A model generated the notes under the pieces. It was not told where the DNA came from. It made no database searches and saw nothing but the letters and a program-made list of their open reading frames with translations. Shown here piece by piece: positions 48,001 through 64,000 of a stretch of 64,000 nt of DNA; the stretch's first letter is position 1, and each line of letters opens with the position of its first letter. The position numbers and the translations under genes were made by a program. Source of the stretch: Bondarzewia mesenterica (taxonomy: Eukaryota; Basidiomycota; Agaricomycetes; Russulales; Bondarzewiaceae); NCBI GenBank assembly GCA_004802705.1, contig SGPL01000051.1, forward strand, positions 1-64,000, in the 5' to 3' direction.

Positions 48001-48221
48001 AGGCATGAATCGGTATTCAGAGACAGCAGCGAAATTCGCATTAGGTCCGTGCTCCTAATTGTTCCGTCTCAGGCTGGTTCCAAGTCGTCAATCTCTAGGC
48101 TCTCATTCAACCGGTCACCAGGTTATGATGACACATTTGAAACAGAGTCTCCGTCGAGGTATATAAAGACGAGCATGACTCTGGGACAAACCAAGACATC
48201 CTCTCCTTCAGATCAATAACC
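45059..48221. other. 3.1-kb region poor in open frames
   Basis: Between 45420 and 47089 no frame reaches about 60 codons on either strand, unlike the rest of the window. Minus-strand frames at 45071-45417 look vaguely protein-like but match nothing recognised. No long repeat, terminal inverted repeat or RNA gene is seen. It may be an old degraded element. Confidence 0.5.
48160..48167 (+). promoter_or_regulatory. TATA box of oxalate decarboxylase gene
   Basis: TATATAAA lies 62 bp upstream of the ATG at 48222, a spacing that fits a leader of about 30 nt. Confidence 0.6.
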
Positions 48222-50462
48222 ATGTTGCAGCTCAGCAGCCTGGTGAGCTCTCTCGTAGGCCTCATCTTCCTCGCTGTCTCTATCTCGGCTGCGCCTGCCG
48301 GCTCGTCTGCGGCGGTGTCTTCAGTCTCAGCTATATCCAACGTTGCCTCTGCCAGCGTGGCCGTGGCCAGCTCAGAATCCCCCAGCTCAACCTCCGATGC
48401 ATCCGCAGCGAGTCCGAGCCCAACTGTTGCTTTTGCGAGCGACGACCCAAATACTGTCATCTTCTCGCCGGGTGCAGACGTCCAGCCGGAAGCCCAACGT
48501 GGTACATTAGGCTCCACCGTCATCGGCCCTCAGAATGTAGAGATCGACAGGCAGAATCCCGACTTCCTTGCACCTCCTACAACGGACAATGGCGATGTGT
48601 GAGTACTTTTGATATCCTTAAGGTCCTGAAATTAACAACAATATCAAAGGTCGAATGCGAAGTGGCCTTTCGGTCTCAGTCATAACCGTCTGCAGACGGG
48701 AGGCTGGGCAAGGCAACAAAACAGTGAGAGCTGTTCATCTCATACCATTTGAATGCTATCTTATTCTGGTATATAGTCGAAGTGATGCCGATCGCAACAG
48801 GTACGCACTGCGCGTATTAATACTGAAATGTTCTGACTTCATCTCCCACAGAAATGGCTGGCGTGAATATGCGACTTGAACCAGGCGCCGTTCGGTATGT
48901 ATGCTTTTGGAAAAGCCAGCTATCATTCTCATTGCTGCCTAGAGAATTGCATTGGCACAAGACCTCCGAGGTATGTATTTGCTGTCAAGACTTCGACACC
49001 TTCGGCGCCTTGATAACATGAAATTACTTTTAGTGGGCATATGTCATTAAGGTGAATACTCCCTTGGTACGATGATTCATCTAGTAGCTCCTCTAAAATG
49101 GCGCACAGGGTTCGACTCAAATTACGGCAGTAGATCAAGATGGAAAGAACTATTTGGCGACAGTAGTAAGCTGACATGTACGTTGTATCGTCTTGGATAC
49201 TCACCGTGTCCTATCTCGTAGAACCAAGGTGACCTTTGGTACTTCCCTCCCGGCATACCACACTCCCTTCAGGCGACCAATGACTCTGCTGAAGGATCGG
49301 AATTTCTGCTGGTCCGCTAATGAACCTTGTACTTTGAATGACACAACATTGCATTAACCCGTTCAAATGGCGTTTACAGGTATTCGATGATGGCGCATTC
49401 AGCGAGGACGCCACGTTTTTAGTACGTCTCGCTCTTCTCGAGTTTCATCTCGCCGCGTTCATCTATATGTCATACTTATATGCTTGCTAATAGCTCACAG
49501 ACTGGCTTGCACATGTCCCGAAAGAAGTCCTCGCCAAGAACTTCCAGACGGACATCTCAGCATTCGACCAGATTCCTTCGAGGGAACTTTACATATTCCC
49601 GGCTGGTAAAGAGTTGTCTTTGGCTTCAGCATGCTATCTTTATTACTGATATGGCGTCTGTTAAGAAATCCCCTCTTCTAGTGCTTCTGCAGTGTCAGAT
49701 CCTCAAGGCCAAGTCCCCAACGCGTTTTCTTTCGCCATGTCCGAGATGAACGCTACGAAGTTGAGCGGCGGAACGGTGAAGGTCGTAGATTCGACAAACT
49801 TCCCCATCACAACCACCATTGCCGCTGCGGACGTCACCGTTGAGCCTGGTGCAATAAGGGAGCTTCACGTCAGTTGGATTCAAGCGAGTTCTGTGACTGT
49901 TTATTGACTTTATAAAATTGTAGTGGCACCCAACTCAGGACGAATGGTCCTATTTCATGTGCGTTCTCGTGCTTATTAATTGGTCGCATTCTGAAAAATC
50001 TCCACAGTGAGGGCAATGCTCGCGTGACCATCTTTGCCTCGCAGAGCAATGCCCGGACATTTGACTACCAAGCCGGTGATGTCGGCTACGTTCCTGCATC
50101 CTTTGGTAAGTTGGACTGAAGCCATTCATATGATGCCGCTCATACATCACTGTAGGACACTATGTCGAGAACATCGGCAACACGACCTTGCATTACCTCG
50201 AGATCTTCAAAACCGGTGAGCCGTGTGTTTCCATCATTCTGAACTTGCGACTGAAATAATCTGAACCTGTAAAAGATCGCTTCTCGGACGTCAGTCTTAG
50301 CCAGGTAAGAGAAATTGAAACAAATTTTCATACAATCACCGACATTCTTTCTAGTGGCTCGCTTTGACTCCTCCCGAGTTAGTGAAAGCTCATCTTGGCC
50401 TCTCCGACGAGACGATTGCCACGTTGAAAAAGACGAAGCAAACCGTCGTGGGACCGTCGTAG
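48222..50462 (+). CDS. Oxalate decarboxylase, secreted bicupin
   Basis: A signal peptide (MLQLSSLVSSLVGLIFLAVSISA) and an Ala/Ser-rich propeptide-like stretch lead into two cupin domains. Cupin 1 has MRLEPGAVRELHWHKTSEWAYVI and GDLWYFPPGIPHSL. Cupin 2 has [35 protein letters not shown] and AGDVGYVPASFGHYVEN. Each supplies the HxH, Glu and His ligands for manganese. The lid DDGAFSEDATFLLTDW keeps the Glu of the S-E-x motif that separates decarboxylase from oxidase activity in the characterised bacterial enzyme. The end is WLALTPPELVKAHLGLSD. It converts oxalate to formate and carbon dioxide outside the cell or at the wall. The gene is split by many short introns, and all joins I tested keep frame. 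Confidence 0.92.
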
Positions 50463-51876
50463 AGTTTTTTTGTCCTAGTTCTATATGATATGATTGAAAG
50501 ACTCCTTTGGATTCATTGAGTATCTTTTCGGACTTATTTCACGTTAGTATCTCGTTTCTGGCTTGTCTCGTGTTACGATTGAGATACAGGGTCACGAAAT
50601 TAATGGTCTTGCCTTTCATAACACGACTTCGAATCTCGGTGAGGTGTCATGAGCTGTGTATATATTGCAGACGTTGTGGGGAACATGAAAGTACGGAATG
50701 TGTCAGGTGATTGAAGAGAGGACGAGCGCATATCAAACCCTATGAAGGAGCGATTGCCGTTGGGGCATGGACCATTGAAAACAGAGGGTATACGGATCGA
50801 GCGCAACCGACGGAACAAATCTGATATCTAGAACCAAAATCAACATGCTGCGCTCATTCAACCGGCGTTGGCACGTTGAAAATGCAGCACTTCATTAGAT
50901 CCAGTTTGGAAAAGAAGGAAATGGACTTTGGCGACAGCTCACTGGCATGCAAACTTGCAGAAAATAAATTTAAATAAGACAGCGTGCATGTGCCGCTGAA
51001 CTTCGCCCTCTAAGCAAGAGAGCATGGTCTATCCTCATGCTCTAAGTGCTGTCCCACAAAGGGAGTTGGTTGAAGTAGAGAACCGACTTGAGCCTACGCC
51101 AACTCTCTGTTACTCTCCGGCATCTGTATTCGGGAATTAAACGTCTACTTGGTACCTCGGCTGCACTTGTCCTAGGAGAAATACGGGCAGCAGGCTCGTA
51201 CACATGCCGAGTTCCTGAGCACAGGCGCAATGCAAGATTTGTGATCGAGCCGCGGGATTGAAGCGAAGGACATGAAGTGCAAAGGATGGCCGGAAAATAT
51301 TAGCGGAGATAGAGCGGCTTCAGGACAGGCTCACGAGGAACAGGCCTGAGCTCTAAGTGGATGCTGACCAAGGCATGTTTGTTGAACGGCAAGAAATCAG
51401 AACTTTTTGTCGATGGTCGAGTTCTTGATAGCAGCGGTGAGATGTTAAAGAAAGAGATAGTTTGCAGGATAAGCTGGTCGTACTAGCGATGGCAGGCCGC
51501 CTTATTCATGGGCTACAAGAATGCGGTCCTACCGGAATAGATTGATCATAGTGACGTGAAGCACAATATGTATATTCCAATCCTCAGACCAAGGAACGCG
51601 GACGGTGTCGGACCTACTGGGAGACTAGCGGTAAGAGAGGGGTAGCCCGTATGCAGAAAGTTCAAAGTAGTCCGAATAGTTGACTGGTAGTGCTTCATTC
51701 ATTACGTCGTGACGTCAACTTTCTCGTGAACGTGCTTCATTTACTTAGGTAATCACGGGTCTGAGGGATGTCGACGACAAGTCGTCCAGACTCGTCCTGC
51801 AGCTGGTGACCATCGACTTTCACCTTGTCACCTCTCTGTAAACTCATTCCTGCCTCTGCATCTGTCGTGGTCGTCA
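50463..51876. other. Intergenic, no gene seen
   Basis: No frame above about 75 codons and no recognisable repeat. Confidence 0.5.
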
Positions 51877-53759
51877 ATGACGATCTTAGTACCGCTCCAG
51901 GACATCTCTGCATCTTCCCCGCCGCCTCCGTTTGTTTCGTCGTCTTCAAACCCCTCAGCCCATGTCGCACAGGTGGTGAAGGCTGTCCTGAAGGCACGAC
52001 GAATTGCCGTCGTTTGCGGTAAAAGCTTTCTATTTCTTCAACATCTGACATGCTCATTTAATGGTTTCTTCTCATAACTAAAGGTGCCGGCATATCTGTA
52101 CAAGCAGGCATTCCCGATTTTAGGTCTCAGGACGGACTTTTCCAGACCTTGAGGAAGGATAATCCCTCATTGGCTTCGGGAAAGGATTTATTTGATGTTT
52201 CTGTCTTCAACGTGAGTTATGTCACATTTTTCGATTGGGATGTCGGATTGAACTCCCATTGTTTCAGTCTGAACAGACATTAGCGCTGTTCTGCCAGATG
52301 ATCGCCCGGCTCTCAATCCTCACTCAGTCCGCCACGCCGACACCATTTCACAAGCTTCTCCGTGATTTGGACGAGCGCGGACGTTTTACTACGGGTCTAC
52401 ACACAGAATATTGATGCGCTCGAATACAAGTCGGGTCTTTCCTTCGGTGTTCCAGAGCTTGACGATAAACGGTGCAGGCCAAAATGCAAGGTCAAGGAAA
52501 AGGGCAACAGTTCTTCATCTCCGGTGTCCTGCCTTCCCTCTCCTCCAGCTGAGACGCCACGATGCATCCCTCTTCACGGCACCCTCCAGACAATGCACTG
52601 TCAAGTATGCATCCACACATTCCCTCTCGAAGATCATCTCCCTGATCTAGCCGCTGGCACGCCGCCATTTTGTCCGGAATGCACCGCCCTTGAAGAGACA
52701 CGACAGCTCGTCGGTAAACGGTCGAGAGGAGTGGGGAAACTTCGTCCAAGCGTTGTGCTGTATAACGAAGAGCACAAGGACGGGGAAGAGGTTGGGGAGG
52801 TAGTGAGAAGGGATTTAATGGGTCATCCAAAAGGGAGAGGACGGAGCGGAGCTGACTTGCTGTTAGTTGTGGGGACGAGTTTGAAGATTCCGGGAACCAA
52901 ACGGATCGTGCGCGAGTTTTCGAAGGCGGTTCATTCACGGCCCTCTGGCTCACCCAACAGCATTAGCACCCCTGTGTCGGATGACGATCCTCCGATCAAG
53001 ACGGTTTACCTTAACCTCGATTTCCCCGTGCCCGTGAGGGAGTGGGAGGGCGTGTTCGATGTGTGGCTACAAGGGGATATACAGACGTTTGCGGAGATGG
53101 TGCAGGACGAGTTGAGAAAGGAAGCGAAGGCGAAGGCGATGGCTGAAGAGAGGAAACGGAAGAGGATCGAGGCTCTGCAGGATGCGGCTGGTACTACGAC
53201 GGCTGATCCCGACTCTTCGCCGCAGAAGAAACGAAGGGTTGATTCGCTTTTAACGCCTGCTCGTTCGCGCAAGTCTGAGTCTGAGACAGGACTCGTCAGT
53301 CCTCCACCATCATCCCGCCGTGGCTCTGCCTCCTGCACGAAGAGTGCAAGTCGACCTAAACCTTCCGTATCAAAACGCATCAAAAACGGAGTCGTTAGTG
53401 TTATCCTGCGCATCCCGCCTCGATCGATGTCCTTTCCTCTGCCTTCACCTAGACGACGTCTTATCCCTGAAGTTTACATCTCCACTCGCCCGCCAACTTC
53501 AGTCTTGAGGAATGATCAACTATCTTGCTCACCCTTGACGCCCGCATCCACGCCCCCTGCAGTCGATCGCCGCAATCCAGGCGTAGGCGGAACAGATGTG
53601 GAGTTGGTACGCAGCGAGATCCCGAGCTCCCCGCTAACCGAAATAGACCATGAGGACAGCGATGTGGACGTTATTGATGACGCAGATACTTTGCCTGTTC
53701 TTTCAGGAGCACTTTTACGGACCGCACAATTCGGCTTGCGGGGAGGGAGCGATACATAA
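51877..53759 (+). CDS. Sirtuin, Hst3/Hst4-like NAD-dependent deacetylase, with two frame breaks
   Basis: Exon 1 (51877..52018) begins MTILVPLQDI and ends VVCG. Exon 2 from 52083 continues GAGISVQAGIPDFRSQDG, the NAD-binding start of sirtuins. The rest is LFDVSVFN, LFCQMIARLS, TPFHKLLRDLDERG, RVYTQNIDALE, PLHGTLQTMHC (with the catalytic His), CQVC...CPEC (zinc) and LLVVGTSLKIPG. This order and the extended segment after TQNID match fungal Hst3/Hst4, which remove acetyl from H3K56. The C-terminal 200 residues are Ser/Pro-rich. The frame is broken twice, by one extra T each, at the runs 52137-52141 and 52384-52387. Removing one T from each would restore the family sequence. This is either an assembly error or a damaged gene. 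Confidence 0.75.
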
Positions 53760-53963
53760 GTTCTCGATGCACTGTTTCTATCAAGTTCACTGTCCCTGTC
53801 TCCCTCGCAGTTCTTCATCGTTCTTCACTGTTGGACTATTAGCACACGTTGACTTAAATTATTATTTTATATATCTTCACGGCATACTTAATACAAGCCT
53901 GCGCTGTTCCATCATCTAATTTTCCCGCTATGCCTCTGCGAACTTGTAGAGGGCGGGCCCTGG
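53760..53963. other. Short intergenic gap
   Basis: 3' flank of the sirtuin gene; no signal beyond AT-rich sequence at about 53855. Confidence 0.4.
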
Positions 53964-54550
53964 CAGGCCCCCTGCATATCCCTATAAATGTTGCATCCTA
54001 ATGCGGACGGATATGACCTCCAAATTTGGTCTACGTTGTATCATAATGCGGACGGAAGGGCCAAAATGTTCAGAATTGTCCGATCTGAGGCCTTACGAAG
54101 AGGGGTCCGTCGGTGGCAATGTTGTATCCGGTGCGTACGGAGCTGGGGTCCGTCAGGGTCCATTACATCTACCACTCCACGCAAGTTTGTCGGACAAGGG
54201 TTTGTTCTCCTTGCGACAGGTATCACTATCATACAAATTTATTTGTTCGATTGAATGAACACCTCCCTCAGCCATCCAGCTCTCCATGCAACAATTTCGG
54301 AGCAGAATATTCTTCAACGATGTGCTAGGTGGATGGGAACTCGAATGCGGTGCTCGTTTTCTGAGCTCCGATCCAGCCATGCGGACGAAACTACTTTTTG
54401 ACACCGTTGTATCACTAATGCTGACGGACGACACAAAATTTACCTAGTCTCATCCTAATGCGGACAGAAGGCGCCAAAAAAAGCACGGACGGATCGGCCA
54501 AAATATGGCAATTTTGGATGCAACATCTGACAGCATATGCAGGGGGCCTG
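53964..54550. mobile_element. MITE-like element with 35-bp terminal inverted repeats and internal repeats
   Basis: The left end 53964-53998 and the reverse complement of the right end 54516-54550 share CAGGCCCCCTGCATAT and ATGTTGCATCC, matching at 29 of 35 positions; the six differences lie in a central 8-base block. The 587-bp element contains variants of TAATGCGGACGGA near 53998, 54043, 54416 and 54455, and a repeated GGCCAAAAT...AATT block near both ends. It has no coding capacity. I saw no convincing target-site duplication (left flank ends CCTGG, right flank starts TTTTA). Confidence 0.6.
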
Positions 54551-54674
54551 TTTTAGCCGACGCAGTCGGCGCTTCCCGAGTTCGTATATGCTTTGTAATT
54601 CCAGAAATAACGGTCTCAAGCGCTCATCGTGGGACTGATCAACTGACGACATCCCTTGCACATCGTCGTCAGCC

Positions 54675-60862
<6,188 letters not shown>

Positions 60863-61120
60863 AAGGACATTCGGGTGTTAGATGGAGTGCAGGCTTGAGT
60901 CGAACCTACATACATACTACAGTAGCTGATACTAGGGTATAGAAAATTGTAGAGGGTTATGCCGCGAGCACCGATTTGGGGTCGCTCGGCTCCAAGGCAC
61001 TGTTGTCCACTTGAATATCACAACCGAATTACTTATTATGCTACACTCTCTACCGCTGCCTTTTTCCTCTACTACCACCCCCACCTCTCGCTGTCCCCCT
61101 CCCGCTCTTTATGACTCATA
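60863..61120. other. Intergenic
   Basis: Short pyrimidine-rich promoter region ahead of the next gene, with no other signal. Confidence 0.4.
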
Positions 61121-63817
61121 ATGCCTTCTCAACGCTCCCCCCCTCTTGAAGACATCGCCTTACCTGCCCTTTCTAGTCCAAAAGTCCACGACTACGGCCC
61201 GCAGTCGAACATCGCAGACATCAACATGAACACTGTTTCGCATGTCGACTCTGATTCCTCCAATACGACTGCAACCAATTCAGACGACGAGTTCGATTGG
61301 GATGCGAATGAAGATGCAGAGGCCGTCGGGAGCACCGACGAAAGGTCTAAGGCGAAGCGTGGCCGGTTACTATACCTCGCCTTCATGAAACTCTCGAGGC
61401 CTGTCAGGACACTCCTCGTCGGTGCTATTGGTGCGGGTATCCTTATCACGCCTCTCCTCCTCGTCCAACTGCGCTTTACGAGCAGCATAGCGCGACCGCA
61501 TGTTCACGCCTGGTCTCTTTGGCTGTCTATCGTATGGGCGGTCTCGTGTGGGACATACCTTGTGGTTGACCTCGTCCCTCGTCTTTTCATTGGGATCATG
61601 GCCTTGTTTGGGTACAAGGTGGAGCGCCTAAAAACCCAGGTCGAGGTATGAGTCGCGCTTGGTCTTACCGGCTTTGTGAGCTCATTTACTCCGAACCCAG
61701 CTTATCTTCGCCATTTCCGAATGGTTGAAGCTTGCATTGGATATTTCTGGGGCTTGGATCGCTTTCTCCATCATTCGTGCTACGTACAAACCTCCTGGGT
61801 CATACTGGGTCATCGTCAACCGCGTCATGCAGGTATGTTACGCCCACGAGCTCAAACATTCATCTGCCTGACTTCGTATTTCAAGGCCCTCTTTTCTGCA
61901 GGAATCATCGTGTTGACAGAAAAAACATTTCTCCATATGGTCGCGATCAACTTTCATGAGAGGGCTCTTGCAGATCGACTAGCAGAGAATCGACTCGGCC
62001 TTAAAGCTCTCGATCGTCTTTCTAACGCTCATCCGGTGCAGACCAAGAAGGGTCCTTACGGAAAGAAGGGACATAGAAACGGTCTCGGCAGTTCGATGGG
62101 CACATCGTTTGATCTTTTCGGGCTGCGTGATAAGAAGGAAGGGCCAGATGTGCAAGTTGCATCTTCAAGTTCTTTGCCGGTTCAAGAAAAGGAAGATAAC
62201 AATACCGCTGAGAATACATATAGTCATAAAGCGAGCGCTGCGGAGCGTAAACGGAGAAGGAAAAGGGCCATGGCGGCGGTCATCGTCGACCAGGTCGGAG
62301 GCGCCATCGGACAAGTGGCGCTCAAGAACTCCAAGTTCAATCGCGAGCAGGGGCTCGGTGATCTTCACTCTGCGCGGAAGCTGGCGAAAAAACTTTTCAG
62401 TGCTCTGAGTGATGCCTATCCTCCGAGGTCGTATCTTGCGGTTGACGGTCGGTTTTGTCTCTTCGTCACATGTGCCTGGATCATGCTCATGTCCTTCTCA
62501 GATTTCTATCCGTATTTCAGGACAACGGCGGATGCAGTGAGTAATCTGCTGTTTCTTTAGGATATCTCCTTCATGCAATTGGCTTCTAGCATGCCGCGTT
62601 TGCGATCTTCGATAAGGACGGAAACGGTGACATCAGCAAGAAGGAGATGCGTGAAGCTGTGCAAAGAATATATAGAGAGCGCAAAGCCCTTACTCATAGC
62701 TTGAAGGTCAGCGTCACGTTGCAGACTTGAGTATTTGCTCTGAACCATATGCAGGACGTCAGTTCAGTCGTCGCGAAGCTAGATGCAGTTCTTTTTTGCG
62801 TTGCATTAGTGGGCATTATATTCGTCTGTTTGCTCATCTTCAACAAGAGCAATACCTTGGCCTCCCTTGTACCGCTTGCGACGATCATCTTGGGTTTCTC
62901 GTTCATATTTGGACATTCGGCACAGACTTTGTTCGAATCGGTGCGCTTGTTCCATTGATCTTGAAAACAATGACTGCCTATTGACATCGTTGCAGTTAAT
63001 TTTTATTTTTGCAACACATGTCTTTGATGTTGGGGACCTTGTTATGATTGATGACCAGGTTAAGAGTCTTTTTCTGACTATTGTAAGTATGTTTCTCATT
63101 CGGATACGCAGCCTCTCTTCGTAAAGGAATTTGGCCTCTTCTCGACCACCTTCCGTCGGGTCGACGGCCAAGAAATTATAGCGCCCAATGCTTTGCTATC
63201 AAGCGCAAAGCTCGTACACAATCTAAGGCGCAGCGGCTCCATGTATGCTCTTATCATGCTTCACCTGAAACATACTCACTTTGGCTGCAGGTGGGAGAGT
63301 ACTGACTTAATGATCGCTTACGATACCCCGCTTGAAGTTGTTGAGCAACTCAAGATTCGGATGAACGGTTACGTGACCCAAAATAACCGCGAATGGTCAG
63401 GTCTGGGCATTAACATTGACAAGATGGAATATCAGAATGCCATCCATCTCATCGTGGCAATGGAACGTGAGTTCATTGTGCACTTCCTCCCTTCCCCATT
63501 CCCGGACTCACTCCCCCCTTCTGAGATCAGATCGATCAAACTGGCAAGATTGGGGAGGACGTTGGATGCGACGCACAGCGTTCATGCGTCACCTTAAAAC
63601 GGTCCTTGAGGATCTTGATGTGAAATACACGATGCCGGTGCAGCCAGTGTTGATGTCCAAGCCTCCTAGTGGACTCACGCAGTCGCCACAGCTGCGACGT
63701 GACGGCTCGCGAGACGGAAGCCGCGAGACGCTAGGCAATGCTGGTTCATTCCAGGGCAGCGATTACATGCGTCGTGCGCCCGGACCTACTCTTCATCCAG
63801 GGGATGGCACGTTCTAG
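61121..63817 (+). CDS. EF-hand mechanosensitive ion channel (MscS family)
   Basis: Starts MPSQRSPPLEDIALPAL with an acidic cytosolic N-terminus. Transmembrane segments follow (LLVGAIGAGILITPLLLV, LWLSIVWAVSCGTYLVVDLV, then helices around LKLALDISGAWIAFSII and ALFSAGIIVLTEKTFLHMVAINFHERALADRL). A charged loop precedes an EF-hand, FDKDGNGDISKKEM, near 62608-62650. The MscS pore region reads LVPLATIILGFSFIFGHSAQTLFESLIFIFATHVFDVGDLVMID, followed by the beta domain (DGQEIIAPNALL) and IAYDTPLEVVEQL. The layout matches fungal Msy1/Msy2-type channels, which open on membrane tension and handle hypo-osmotic shock and calcium at internal membranes. The tail is Ser/Arg/Gly-rich. The gene is spliced at least eight times and the stop TAG is at 63815-63817. 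Confidence 0.88.
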
Positions 63818-64000
63818 GGCGTTGTTCCCATTCTCGCATTGGACTGCTGAATTTAAACAACAGTGTCGTGTAGATTTCAATACATACCGTGACTCATCGT
63901 CGACGCGGGCATTAGTGACATAGCTGGGAATGGGACGGGCTGCCCATCGATGTTAGTATATTTACGCTTTTACAAGCTCTCACTTCAATATTTTGATCTA
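63818..64000. other. 3' flank, no gene seen
   Basis: AT-rich end of the window; no coding signal. Confidence 0.4.

Overview
The window is nuclear DNA from a filamentous basidiomycete, most likely a wood-decaying Agaricomycete. Genes lie on both strands and are split by many short GT-AG introns, mostly 50-75 nt. The proteins recognised are fungal: two AA14-type lytic polysaccharide monooxygenases, a bicupin oxalate decarboxylase, a fungal-type single-chain urease, an Hst3/Hst4-like sirtuin, SPT2, a YCF1-type ABCC transporter and an EF-hand MscS channel. The wood-decay assignment is an inference from AA14 plus oxalate decarboxylase; no species can be named. About 30 isolated N bases between 21262 and 23585 show this is a draft assembly.

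Layout. 1-5.6 kb: two tandem paralogous C2H2 zinc-finger genes on the minus strand (the first cut by the window edge), duplicated together with about 1 kb of upstream DNA. 5.8-7.5 kb: AA14 gene 1. 9.0-9.9 kb: a small five-exon membrane protein. 10.8-12.2 kb: a frameshifted DUF4238 gene. 13.0-18.3 kb: two HNH-like genes flanking a Ser/Arg-rich hypothetical gene. 19.1-20.7 kb: AA14 gene 2. 22.0-23.0 kb: a DUF4112 gene. 23.6-26.5 kb: an MFS drug/polyamine-type transporter. 27.1-30.8 kb: an RRM protein resembling CPSF6, facing SPT2. 31.1-33.1 kb: a second MFS gene, with its paralogue at 43.2-45.1 kb. 33.5-34.0 kb: a MITE-like element. 34.7-36.2 kb: a disordered hypothetical protein. 36.5-39.7 kb: urease. 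41-43 kb: two hypothetical proteins. 45.1-48.2 kb: a region poor in open reading frames. 48.2-50.5 kb: oxalate decarboxylase. 51.9-53.8 kb: the sirtuin, with two +1 shifts in T runs. 53.96-54.55 kb: a second MITE-like element directly upstream of the ABCC gene (54.7-60.9 kb). 61.1-63.8 kb: the MscS channel.

No operon logic applies. The functional themes are secreted attack on plant cell wall (AA14), handling of oxalate and nitrogen (oxalate decarboxylase, urease) and transport (three MFS, one ABCC, one channel). Local duplication shaped the window: paired C2H2, AA14, HNH-like and MFS genes. The most interesting sequence-level signals are an inferred 3-nt micro-exon in the first MFS gene, a conserved inverted repeat about 900 bp upstream of both C2H2 genes, two non-autonomous inverted-repeat elements, and several clean frame breaks that are either assembly errors or decaying genes. 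No phage, CRISPR or tRNA gene was recognised. Exon coordinates were joined by eye from reading frame and GT-AG borders and need transcript support.
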